Source: JAAZFF01 sp964405775 | GTDB taxonomy: Bacteria > Verrucomicrobiota > Kiritimatiellia > RFP12 > UBA3636 | Assembly: GCA_964405775.1 (NCBI GenBank) | Contig: CAYOPG010000014.1 | Span: forward strand, 1 to 37,547 | Length of the DNA stretch: 37,547 nt | Direction of reading: 5' to 3' | Part shown: piece by piece, positions 26,307 through 33,364 of the stretch | Layout: each line of letters begins with the position of its first letter | Numbering within the stretch: the first letter of the stretch is position 1 | Notes under the pieces: model-generated | Seen by the model: only the letters and a program-made list of their open reading frames with translations | Told to the model about the DNA's origin: nothing | Databases searched by the model: none | Position numbers and translations under genes: made by a program

Positions 26307-28030
26307 TACTTCAGGCATTGAAAGAATACTACGATCGCAAAGTCGCAGACCCCGATTCGGGCATCGCTCCGCCTGGGTGGGAGAAAAAGGAGTTGCCGTT
26401 TCTTGTCGTCCTTAATCCTGATGGTTCGCCGGTTGGTATCGAAGACACACGCCAGCCGGAAGGCAAGAAGTTGCGTGCAAAGGCGTTTATGGTTCCTCAG
26501 GCTGTGAAAAGGAGTTCGGGTATGCGTGCAAATCTTCTGTGGGATGATCCAGAATACACGCTGGCCATGGACGTAAAAGGTGATAGGGAAAAGGCTATTG
26601 CGAAAAACAACCTTTTCATAGAACGCATTGAGGACGAAAAACTATTTGAGATCCCGGATGTAGCTGCGCTTATCACATTTCTCAAAAATCCTGACAAGTT
26701 GGAGTCTCTCGCTAAGATTGCCCCGGAATCTATTGAAGAGCTTAGGCTGGCTTCCTTTATTTCATTCCGAATTGCAGGCAGGCAGGAGCCGATTTTCCGG
26801 AATCCTGAAATAATACGTCGGCTTGACACGAAGACAAGCACCGTAGATGGCGGGCGGGATCTCTGCATAGTGTCAGGAGTTCAGGACACCATTGCGCGGT
26901 TGCATCCACCCATCAAGGGCGTGCGCGGAGCCAACACCACTGGCGGCAACATCGTAGGGTTCAACGCAGCAGCGTTTTGCTCTTTCGGAAAAACACAGGG
27001 CGATAACGCGCCTGTCGGGGAATCTGCGAGCTTCGCATACACCACAGCTCTTAACACTCTGCTGGATAAAGATTCAAATCAAAAAATCCAAGTCGGCGAT
27101 GCGACAGTCGTTTTCTGGTCAAAAAGGAAAACCATTGTCGAAGATCAGTTTCTGGCTTGGTTCGCTGAACCTCCGCCAGACGATCCAGACCGGCTCGTAG
27201 AGGCTGTCACCGCATTGTACAATTCCGTGGAGTCTGGGACTTTTACGCAAGACGGTGATGACACCGGTTTTTATGTTCTTGGACTTTCCCCCAATGCCGG
27301 TCGCCTTTCCGTGCGGTTCTGGCACGTGGGAACCGTTGCCGATATCGCAGCCAACATACGCCAGTACTTCGAGGATTTGAGGATCGCCCATGGGGCAAAG
27401 GACCGCAAGGACCTCTCCCTTTGGCGTCTGCTTGTATCAACTGCGGTTCAAGGGAAATCCGAGAACATAAACCCCAACCTCGCTGGAGAAGTTATGCGCA
27501 GCATTCTAGGGAACCTTCCGTTTCCGGAAACTCTCCTGCAGGCCGTCTTGCTGCGCACCAAGGCGGAGCGTGATGTCTCGTACCCACGCGCAAAGCTGAT
27601 AAAAGGATACATCAACAGGAAACTTAGATTTAACCCACAAAATAACGAAAGGATGCTTACAATGAGTCTCGACAAGGAAAACCCCAACATTGGATATCAG
27701 CTTGGTAGGCTGTTTGCCGTGCTGGAAAAAATCCAGCAGGAAGCACAACCCGGCATTAATGCCACAATCCGCGACAAGTTCTACGCCTCCGCATCGTCAA
27801 CGCCTTCAACGGTGTTCGGGAACCTCATGCGGTTGAAGAATCATCACCTATCCAAGCTTGAGAACCCTGGGCGACGTATCTGGTTCGAAAAAGCACTTGG
27901 CGAAATTGTGGATAGCATCACTGATTTTCCCTCGCATCTGCCGCTTGGGGACCAAGGGCGGTTCGCCATCGGCTACTACCATCAGGTGCAGGATCTCTGG
28001 ACGAAAAAATCTGACAAACAAAACAATTAA
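26303..28030 (+). CDS. cas8c: Cas8c (Csd1) large subunit, type I-C, module 1
   Basis: Cas8c recognises the PAM and opens target DNA in the type I-C Cascade. The 575-residue protein has the Csd1 layout: ILQALKEYYDRKVAD at the N-terminus, PFLVVLNPDGSPVGIEDTRQ, a central DNA-binding region (GVRGANTTGGNIVGFNAAAF), and a helical C-terminal ~120 residues that correspond to the Cas11c small subunit. A GGAGG site precedes ATG 26303 inside the end of cas5c. The C-terminal part should also be made separately by internal initiation at 27662. Confidence 0.95.
   Translation: MILQALKEYYDRKVADPDSGIAPPGWEKKELPFLVVLNPDGSPVGIEDTRQPEGKKLRAKAFMVPQAVKRSSGMRANLLWDDPEYTLAMDVKGDREKAIAKNNLFIERIEDEKLFEIPDVAALITFLKNPDKLESLAKIAPESIEELRLASFISFRIAGRQEPIFRNPEIIRRLDTKTSTVDGGRDLCIVSGVQDTIARLHPPIKGVRGANTTGGNIVGFNAAAFCSFGKTQGDNAPVGESASFAYTTALNTLLDKDSNQKIQVGDATVVFWSKRKTIVEDQFLAWFAEPPPDDPDRLVEAVTALYNSVESGTFTQDGDDTGFYVLGLSPNAGRLSVRFWHVGTVADIAANIRQYFEDLRIAHGAKDRKDLSLWRLLVSTAVQGKSENINPNLAGEVMRSILGNLPFPETLLQAVLLRTKAERDVSYPRAKLIKGYINRKLRFNPQNNERMLTMSLDKENPNIGYQLGRLFAVLEKIQQEAQPGINATIRDKFYASASSTPSTVFGNLMRLKNHHLSKLENPGRRIWFEKALGEIVDSITDFPSHLPLGDQGRFAIGYYHQVQDLWTKKSDKQNN
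27644..27654 (+). promoter_or_regulatory. Internal ribosome-binding site for Cas11c, duplicate of the cas5c site
   Basis: AACGAAAGGAT matches 25572-25582 exactly, with seven bases to the start codon in both cases (GCTTACA-ATG here, AACAACA-ATG at cas5c). The four-helix gene at 29088 also uses ACGAAAGG before its ATG. Confidence 0.72.
27662..28030 (+). CDS. cas11c: Cas11c small subunit by internal initiation in cas8c, module 1
   Basis: Type I-C systems are known to make their small subunit from an internal start in cas8c. Here ATG 27662 (MSLDKENPNIGYQLGRLFAV) is in the cas8c frame (codon 454) and would give a 122-residue helical protein, the size expected for Cas11c. It is preceded by AACGAAAGGAT at 27644-27654 with a seven-base spacer, the same eleven bases and spacing as the ribosome site of the cas5c gene in this operon. 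That match inside a coding region is strong evidence for real initiation. ATG 27653 is a less likely alternative. Confidence 0.78.
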   Translation: MSLDKENPNIGYQLGRLFAVLEKIQQEAQPGINATIRDKFYASASSTPSTVFGNLMRLKNHHLSKLENPGRRIWFEKALGEIVDSITDFPSHLPLGDQGRFAIGYYHQVQDLWTKKSDKQNN

Positions 28031-28058
28031 CGATTAACAATAAAGAGGAGCAAACAAG

Positions 28059-28970
28059 ATGAGCACACCGATCACAAACCGCTACGACTTCATGCTGGTA
28101 TTTGATGTGAAAGACGGCAACCCCAACGGCGACCCCGACGCAGGCAACCTGCCACGTATAGATGCCCAGACCGGACATGGGCTTGTCACCGATGTCTGCC
28201 TCAAACGCAAGGTTCGCAACTATGTGCAACTGACGAAATCCGAAGAACCGGGCTACGATATTTTCGTTAAGGAAAAGGCCATATTAAACCAGTTGATCGG
28301 CAAGTCGTACTCTGATCTGGAAATAGACCTTACCAAGCCCCCCGCAGATGAGAAAGACGGGAAAAAGCGCAATAAGGAAGGGCAGGGGCAAGGTGACGAA
28401 GTGCAATCAGCGCGTAAAAAGATGTGTGCCGACTATTATGACATACGCGTCTTTGGAGCAGTTATGAGCACTGGTGCCAATGCCGGCCAGGTGCGCGGGC
28501 CGGTGCAAATGACCTTCGCACGTTCGGTTGACCCTGTCGTCACGCTGGAGCATTCTATTACTCGCATGGCTGTCGCCACTGAGGCCGAGGCAGAGAAGCA
28601 AAGCGGCGACAACCGCACTATGGGGCGCAAGAACACCGTACCCTACGGAGTATATGTCTCCTATGGATTCGTATCGCCTGCGCTGGCTGCCCAAACAGGT
28701 TTCTCCGCGGAGGATCTTGAGTTGCTCTGGAAGGCACTGGCGGACATGTTCGAGCACGACCGCTCCGCCGCGCGTGGGATGATGTCAACGCAGAAGCTTG
28801 TCGTCTTCAAGCACAGTACGGCACTTGGCAATGCCCATGCCCACAAGCTCTTTGATCGTGTCAAGGTCACGCTCAAGGACTCTGACAAGCCACCGCGTGA
28901 CTTCAGTGACTATGAGGTTACAATAAATTGCGAAAACCTCCCATCTGGTGTGGAGATTATCGAACGCTAA
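28059..28970 (+). CDS. cas7c: Cas7c (Csd2) crRNA backbone subunit, type I-C, module 1
   Basis: Cas7c forms the helical filament along the crRNA spacer. The 303-residue protein starts with RYDFMLVFDVKDGNPNGDPD, the conserved Csd2 N-terminus, followed by LVTDVCLKRKVRNYV and, later, IRVFGAVMSTGANAGQVRGP and the GRKNTVPYGVYVSYGFV block. AGAGGAGC lies upstream of ATG 28059. It is the last gene of module 1: where cas4, cas1 and cas2 would normally follow, a hairpin repeat begins ten bases after the stop codon. Confidence 0.95.
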   Translation: MSTPITNRYDFMLVFDVKDGNPNGDPDAGNLPRIDAQTGHGLVTDVCLKRKVRNYVQLTKSEEPGYDIFVKEKAILNQLIGKSYSDLEIDLTKPPADEKDGKKRNKEGQGQGDEVQSARKKMCADYYDIRVFGAVMSTGANAGQVRGPVQMTFARSVDPVVTLEHSITRMAVATEAEAEKQSGDNRTMGRKNTVPYGVYVSYGFVSPALAAQTGFSAEDLELLWKALADMFEHDRSAARGMMSTQKLVVFKHSTALGNAHAHKLFDRVKVTLKDSDKPPRDFSDYEVTINCENLPSGVEIIER

Positions 28971-28980
28971 TCTCCAGCGC

Positions 28981-29052
28981 GGACACTCGACAAGCGACAC
29001 TCGACACTCGTACACCTAATCACGAGTGCCGAGAGTCGCAAGTCGAGAGTCC
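28981..29052. repeat. Imperfect palindromic repeat, copy 1 (left of four-helix gene)
   Basis: Left arm 28981-29010 (GGACACTCGACAAGCGACAC...) can pair with right arm 29023-29052 over 30 positions with five mismatches and a 12-base loop. The arms are built from repeated GACACTCGAC-like units. Four of the five mismatches are A opposite A, and mismatches fall at the same stem positions (5, 12, 13, 19) in copy 2. The left arm matches 37110-37139 in inverted orientation at 29 of 30 bases. Confidence 0.9.
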
Positions 29053-29087
29053 AGATTCCAATCAAACCCTTTACGAAAGGTACTGCC

Positions 29088-29846
29088 ATGTCATCTTCAC
29101 CCATTAGTCCCTCAGGTGGCTACCGCAAACTCCTCTCATTTCGCTTTACCTGCCTGGTCTATCATGCCACTACACGTTTTTGTAAACGAGTTTTCCCTTG
29201 GAAAGAAGATCCGCTTGGCAAGACCAGCGGCCAAATGATAGGAGCAGCCCGCTCTGCCCGACAAAATATCGTTGAGGCTTCTGCGCGGTCAGGAACCTCA
29301 AAAGAGACAGAACTTAAGCTGCTTGATGTTGCCAAAGGGAGCTTGGAGGAGTTGCTCGGTGATTATGAGACCTGGCTGATTGATAACGATCAGCTTCTGT
29401 GGTCAGAGAGAGATGAGCGCTGGCAAACGGTCAACAGTTTGTCGTTGGACGATTTTAATGCTCAAAGCGACATTTTGCACGAGTTCAGCAAGCACATCAT
29501 TGCCATGCGCAAACGCTTTGCTCCCTGGCTGGAACACGTTGACCCCATAATCGCAGCGAATGCCCTGATAGTAATTGTCAAGCGTACTGAAAGCCTACTC
29601 TTTCGCCAAATGGATAAAATAGCCCAAGATGTGATAGAGGCAGGCGGATTCCGCGAGCGCATGACCCAACTGCGCCTCAAGCAGCGCGAAGCTGCTGAAG
29701 TAAACAAGGAGCCTGCACCCTCCTGCCCAGCCTGTGGCAAGCCAATGACCAAACGTAAAGCCCGCTCCGGTCCCAGTGCTGGGCAGCCGTTCTGGGGTTG
29801 CACTGGTTACCCTCAGTGCAAAGCAATCCAGGAGATTGAGAAATGA
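29088..29846 (+). CDS. Four-helix-bundle (S23/Avd-like) protein with C-terminal topoisomerase-type zinc ribbon
   Basis: A 252-residue protein of the kind labelled 'four helix bundle suffix domain'. Residues ~20-200 have the amphipathic helices of the 23S-rRNA-intervening-sequence protein family, including GQMIGAARSARQNIVEASAR and SKETELKLLDVAKGSLEELL, which is the family's conserved 'R.R.NI.EG.....KE....L..A..S..E' region. Residues ~212-252 form a C4 zinc ribbon, CPACGKPM...FWGCTGYPQC, as at the end of topoisomerase I, suggesting nucleic-acid binding. Relatives include Avd of diversity-generating retroelements; no reverse transcriptase is present here. ACGAAAGG precedes ATG 29088. It is bounded by palindromic repeats and interrupts the CRISPR-Cas locus. 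Its biochemical role is unknown. Confidence 0.85.
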   Translation: MSSSPISPSGGYRKLLSFRFTCLVYHATTRFCKRVFPWKEDPLGKTSGQMIGAARSARQNIVEASARSGTSKETELKLLDVAKGSLEELLGDYETWLIDNDQLLWSERDERWQTVNSLSLDDFNAQSDILHEFSKHIIAMRKRFAPWLEHVDPIIAANALIVIVKRTESLLFRQMDKIAQDVIEAGGFRERMTQLRLKQREAAEVNKEPAPSCPACGKPMTKRKARSGPSAGQPFWGCTGYPQCKAIQEIEK

Positions 29847-29857
29847 AACAACCTCTG

Positions 29858-29927
29858 GACACTCGACAAGCGACGCTCGGCATTCGCACATCTAACTCGA
29901 GTGTCAAGAGTCGCACGTCGAGAGTCC
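29858..29927. repeat. Imperfect palindromic repeat, copy 2 (right of four-helix gene)
   Basis: Left arm 29858-29886 and right arm 29898-29927 pair with several mismatches and one deletion relative to copy 1. The outer 11 bases, GGACACTCGAC, are identical to copy 1. It begins 11 bases after the four-helix stop codon. Confidence 0.88.
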
Positions 29928-29963
29928 AAATCATTTCACTTAAAATAACTTGAATAATAATGC

Positions 29964-29993
29964 TTGACTTCATTCCAATACTCATGTTATTCT
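29964..29993 (+). promoter_or_regulatory. Candidate promoter upstream of the second type I-C operon
   Basis: TTGACT (29964-29969), an 18-base spacer and TATTCT (29988-29993) lie in the gene-free stretch 29928-30141. Apart from the hairpin at 30091-30116 this stretch contains nothing else I recognise. Confidence 0.38.
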
Positions 29994-30090
29994 GCGCCTT
30001 GTCTGACCGCATCAGGCACTTTTCAGGAAGAGCCTATGGAGCAGTCAGAGGGTTGAAACAAGTTGTTTTATGTGAAGCAGCTTATCTGCG

Positions 30091-30116
30091 CCCCTGCCGG
30101 GGTAACCCGGCAGGGG
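30091..30116 (+). other. Perfect 11-bp GC-rich hairpin with GUAA tetraloop in the leader of operon 2
   Basis: CCCCTGCCGGG (30091-30101), loop GTAA, CCCGGCAGGGG (30106-30116). The loop fits the stable GNRA class. It is followed by AGTTTAG, not a full T tract, so it is a weak terminator at best. It sits 26 bases before the Cas5 relic and could be an attenuator, an mRNA-stabilising structure or a protein site. A smaller stem, GCAG/CTGC, lies just upstream at 30077-30089. Confidence 0.7.
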
Positions 30117-30141
30117 AGTTTAGAAAAGAGAAGAGGAAGCT

Positions 30142-30234
30142 ATGAGACGCAACGCCATATCGTATAGAATTTGGGGCAAATACGCCCTTTTTACCGACCC
30201 GCTCAGTCATCTTGGCGGCGAAAGGTGTTCGTAG
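30142..30234 (+). pseudogene. Truncated 5' end of a third cas5c gene (30 codons)
   Basis: ATG 30142, with GAGGAAG upstream, opens a 30-codon frame whose product contains ISYRIWGKYALFTDPLSHLG and then GERCS before TAG. It aligns with the start of the second Cas5c (residues SGRYALFADPIMRVGGEKFS), sharing YALF, DP and GGE at matching spacing. The match ends where Cas5 would continue with the conserved Tyr; instead the stop codon runs into the ribosome site of cas3. The DNA differs clearly from cas5c of module 2, so it is not a recent copy. It is a relic of another type I-C operon or, less likely, a retained leader peptide. Confidence 0.75.
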
Positions 30235-30245
30235 GGAGATGTAAT

Positions 30246-32582
30246 ATGGTTTATCTCGCACGTAAAGGGCAAAAACTTTATACTCATCTGAAAAACACAG
30301 CTTGTTTGGCAAGACACTTCGCAGAGGTGTTTGGGTTCGGAGCGACCGCTCATTATGCTGGCATGCTGCATGATTTTGGAAAATATACATACACATACCA
30401 AGATTATCTAATCCGTCGTATAAAAGGGGAAGGTGCCAGGCGAGGCGAGGTTATTCATGCTTTTCAAGGTGTAAAATATGCGCTAGACACCTTACGCGAT
30501 CCTCTGGTTTCGGATATTATAGGAAGTACAATCTTGGCTCATCATGGTGGGTTATCAGATACTATTACCAATGCTGAAAGGACTCTATTAAAAAAAATTA
30601 ACGACCGTGAAATAGATATAAACTATGGCGAAGCTCTCGAGGCTTTTGTTAATGAAATAGGAGATGGTGAAAAAGAGGGGTGGTCGCTATCTGGTTGCCC
30701 TCCGAAATTGACAGAGGAGATTGAAAAGGAGGTTCTTGGTTTTTGCAACGTCTGTGCAAATAAAAACCTCAATCTTCATTTTATGCTCCATCTAGCAACG
30801 AAGGTCTTATTCTCCTGCCTTGTCGATGCGGATCGCTGCGATGCAGCGGGTATCAAACCAGACGACACGGCTCCTGATTGGGCACATCTTGCCGATCTTT
30901 TGGAAAGTCATCTCGCTGGATTTTTCGCGGTAACTCCACTCGACAAAATACGTGGAGAGATTTCGCAACAGTGCACTAAAGCTGGAAAGCGAATCCAAGG
31001 CACATACACGCTGTCCGTTCCAACAGGTGGCGGCAAAACCTTATCAAGTCTTAGGTTTGCTATAGAACACGCTAAAGAGCACAACCTCAAACGTATTATC
31101 TATGTTATTCCATATTTGTCTATTTTAGATCAAACAGCGTTACAGCTATGGGAAGTATTTAAGGAAGAGGACGACAGCCTGATATTGGAGCACCACTCAA
31201 ACATTGAGTTGCCAGAAAAGGATGACGAGAATGAGCTACGTAGATTATTGGTCTCACGATGGGATAGCCCAATAATCATGACAACAATGGTGCAATTCCT
31301 GGAGACGATTTACAGTAACAAGGCCTCCATGCTTCGCAAATTCCACAATATGTCCGAGGCAGTTTTAGTCTTTGACGAGATTCAATCTCTCCCAGTCAAG
31401 TGCACCCATTTATTTAATGATGCAATTAATTTCTTGAGCACATTTGGGAAAAGCACCGCATTACTATGCACTGCAACACAGCCACATCTTGACAAGATGG
31501 AGCGCCCTATCCACCTGTCAGAGTGCCCCACGTTAGTGCAAATACCTGACGAAAATAAAAAAGTCTTCAATCGTGTGTACATTAAGAACAAGGCTCAAGA
31601 ACAAATGTCCCACAAACAAATTGCTGATCTTGCCAAAGAGCAGCTTGATGTAGGGAAAAGCACTCTTGTCATAATGAATACCAAAAAGGATGCCTTAGCT
31701 GTCTATTCCCATTGCGATTTCTCTAAGCCCGATGTGGATAAAGCTTTTTTAACAACAGATCTTTGTCCTGAACATCGCTTGGCAGTACTGGAACGACTGC
31801 GCTGCAATTTGGAAAACAAACGCCTTACCCTTTGCGTGAGCACCCAACTGATCGAAGCTGGCGTGGATATCTCTTTTGGCTGCGTTATACGCGCCAATGC
31901 CGGATTAGATAGCATAGTACAGGCGGCAGGACGTTGCAACCGCAACAACGAAATACCAGAGACACCACAAAGTGTTTTCATAATTGACGTTATGAATGAA
32001 AACATAAGTCAGTTGCCGGATATCGAGGAAGGAAAACGCGAAACCCTACGCATCCTGCGGGAAGTTCCTGAATCTGATTTATTGAGCGAAGACACAATGG
32101 CATTATTTTATAAATATATCTCCTATAGGCGGAAGGATAAAATGGACTACAACATTGATAAAGGGAACTACTCTATTTATAATTGTCTTTCGAACAATCC
32201 TCTTGATATACAGGCTTACAAGGATCGACATTGTGCTGAGTCATACATAGGACTCCCTGCAGCCTTTGAGACTGCCGCCCGAGCTTTCGCGGTCATTGAC
32301 AAGGGGCAAAGCGGAATTGTTGTTCCCTATGGCGACGCAATGGAGCTTGTGTGTGAATTTGGAAAAAGTTTTGACCCCACTCAAAAAACACGACTATTGA
32401 AGCACTTGCAGCGATATACTGTTAATGTTTACCCGCACACATTGGAGAAGTTGAGGGGTTCGGGTGCAATTGCCGCAGTTGAAGACGCATTCTATTTACT
32501 TAGCCCCGATTGGTACAACAATGATCAAGGGCTTCTGTCTGATTCTCAACTAACCCTACTTTACATGTCAGGTGATAAATGA
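30246..32582 (+). CDS. cas3: Cas3 nuclease-helicase, type I-C, module 2
   Basis: A second complete Cas3 of 778 residues. The HD domain has MLHDFGK (His42-Asp43) and ILAHHGGLSD; the helicase domain has VPTGGGKT (258-265), VFDEIQSLP (Asp377 onward), CTATQPHLD and QAAGRCNRNN (~559). All catalytic motifs are kept. It is clearly diverged from the first Cas3 and its gene is much richer in A+T (one 60-base line, 31081-31140, has 18 G/C). The start is ATG 30246 (MVYLARKGQKLYTHL) with AGGGAG seven bases upstream; the longer frame from 30171 runs through the Cas5 relic in another frame. The stop overlaps the cas5c start by ATGA. Confidence 0.95.
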   Translation: MVYLARKGQKLYTHLKNTACLARHFAEVFGFGATAHYAGMLHDFGKYTYTYQDYLIRRIKGEGARRGEVIHAFQGVKYALDTLRDPLVSDIIGSTILAHHGGLSDTITNAERTLLKKINDREIDINYGEALEAFVNEIGDGEKEGWSLSGCPPKLTEEIEKEVLGFCNVCANKNLNLHFMLHLATKVLFSCLVDADRCDAAGIKPDDTAPDWAHLADLLESHLAGFFAVTPLDKIRGEISQQCTKAGKRIQGTYTLSVPTGGGKTLSSLRFAIEHAKEHNLKRIIYVIPYLSILDQTALQLWEVFKEEDDSLILEHHSNIELPEKDDENELRRLLVSRWDSPIIMTTMVQFLETIYSNKASMLRKFHNMSEAVLVFDEIQSLPVKCTHLFNDAINFLSTFGKSTALLCTATQPHLDKMERPIHLSECPTLVQIPDENKKVFNRVYIKNKAQEQMSHKQIADLAKEQLDVGKSTLVIMNTKKDALAVYSHCDFSKPDVDKAFLTTDLCPEHRLAVLERLRCNLENKRLTLCVSTQLIEAGVDISFGCVIRANAGLDSIVQAAGRCNRNNEIPETPQSVFIIDVMNENISQLPDIEEGKRETLRILREVPESDLLSEDTMALFYKYISYRRKDKMDYNIDKGNYSIYNCLSNNPLDIQAYKDRHCAESYIGLPAAFETAARAFAVIDKGQSGIVVPYGDAMELVCEFGKSFDPTQKTRLLKHLQRYTVNVYPHTLEKLRGSGAIAAVEDAFYLLSPDWYNNDQGLLSDSQLTLLYMSGDK

Positions 32583-33364
32583 AAAAACAACGCAATTCAA
32601 TTGAATTCAAAGTAAGTGGACGTTATGCTCTGTTTGCTGACCCTATCATGCGGGTTGGTGGGGAAAAATTCTCTTATCAGGTGCCTACATATCAAGCACT
32701 TATCGGCATTACGGAAAGCGTGTACTGGAAGCCTACCTTTATTTGGGTTATTGATGCGGTGCGTGTCATGAACAAGATCCAGACCGAATCAAAGGGTATA
32801 AAGACATTGCAAATGGATGGTATTTATCCAAGCATGAGAAATCCTACCAAAAAAAAGGAAGCTTCTATTTCTGACCTCTCTTATTATACATATTTGCGAG
32901 AGGTTGAATATCAAGTACTGGCTCATTTTGAGTGGAACATGAATAATGAAAGCCTTACTTTCGACCGCAATGAGAACAAACACCACAACGTTGCCAAAAG
33001 ATCCGTTATCAAAGGCGGTAGGCGCGACATATTTTTGGGTACGCGTGAGTGTCAGGGCTATGTGGAGCCCTGTCGATTTGGGGAAGGAACTAGCTTTTAT
33101 GATGGATACGGAGAAATTGACTTTGGAGTGATGTTCCATGGCTTTGACTATCCCAGTGATACAGGAAAAGATGAATTAGGCAGACGGTTGTGGCGGGCTA
33201 AAATGAATGACGGTGTTATTGAATTTCCCCGACCTGATAATTTTGGGGTGGTTCGTGAGCACATTCGTCCTCTTAATCAGAAGCAGTTTCAACCAGGCAT
33301 TGACTTTTCCTTAATAGATGATGACTACTTATTAGCGGATCTAATGAAGGAGGATTCCAAATGA
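32579..33364 (+). CDS. cas5c: Cas5c (Cas5d) pre-crRNA endoribonuclease, type I-C, module 2
   Basis: A 261-residue Cas5c of a different branch from module 1: VSGRYALFADPIMRVGGEKF, SYQVPTYQALIGITESVYWK, then KRSVIKGGRRDIFLGTRECQ and FGVMFHGFDYP. The VGGEKFSYxVPTY form contrasts with the KVERVSYDVITPS form in module 1, so the two proteins probably recognise different repeat handles. It overlaps cas3 at its start (ATGA) and cas8c at its end (ATGA); AAGGAGG inside its 3' end serves cas8c. Confidence 0.93.
   Translation: MKKQRNSIEFKVSGRYALFADPIMRVGGEKFSYQVPTYQALIGITESVYWKPTFIWVIDAVRVMNKIQTESKGIKTLQMDGIYPSMRNPTKKKEASISDLSYYTYLREVEYQVLAHFEWNMNNESLTFDRNENKHHNVAKRSVIKGGRRDIFLGTRECQGYVEPCRFGEGTSFYDGYGEIDFGVMFHGFDYPSDTGKDELGRRLWRAKMNDGVIEFPRPDNFGVVREHIRPLNQKQFQPGIDFSLIDDDYLLADLMKEDSK

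Larger units (their letters stand above)
28981..29927 (+). mobile_element. Candidate hairpin-bounded insertion element with four-helix gene
   Basis: A single gene lies between two related palindromic hairpins, precisely between the two type I-C modules. The layout recalls 23S rRNA intervening sequences, in which a four-helix (S23-type) gene sits inside an inverted-repeat stem. No transposase is present and target-site duplications were not found, so mobility is inferred. Confidence 0.45.

Noticed and set aside
29088..29846. Four-helix gene as a diversity-generating retroelement accessory gene (avd)
   Set aside because: No reverse transcriptase, template repeat or variable repeat is visible nearby, and the C-terminal zinc ribbon is not an Avd feature.
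28981..29927. The palindromic repeats as a CRISPR array
   Set aside because: Copies are ~800 bases apart with a gene between them, are themselves imperfect palindromes, and have no regular spacers.
30091..30116. Hairpin as a remnant CRISPR repeat
   Set aside because: Single copy, the 11-bp stem is longer than type I-C repeat stems, and the usual 3' GAAAC end is missing.
29960..30145. 61-codon frame MLDFIPILMLFCALSD... before the Cas5 relic
   Set aside because: It runs through the candidate promoter and the perfect hairpin, lacks a ribosome site and resembles no family; better seen as leader DNA.
23349..32582. Second cas3-cas7 set as a recent tandem duplication of the first
   Set aside because: The proteins differ widely in sequence and length, Cas5c types differ, and base composition differs; separate origin is more likely.
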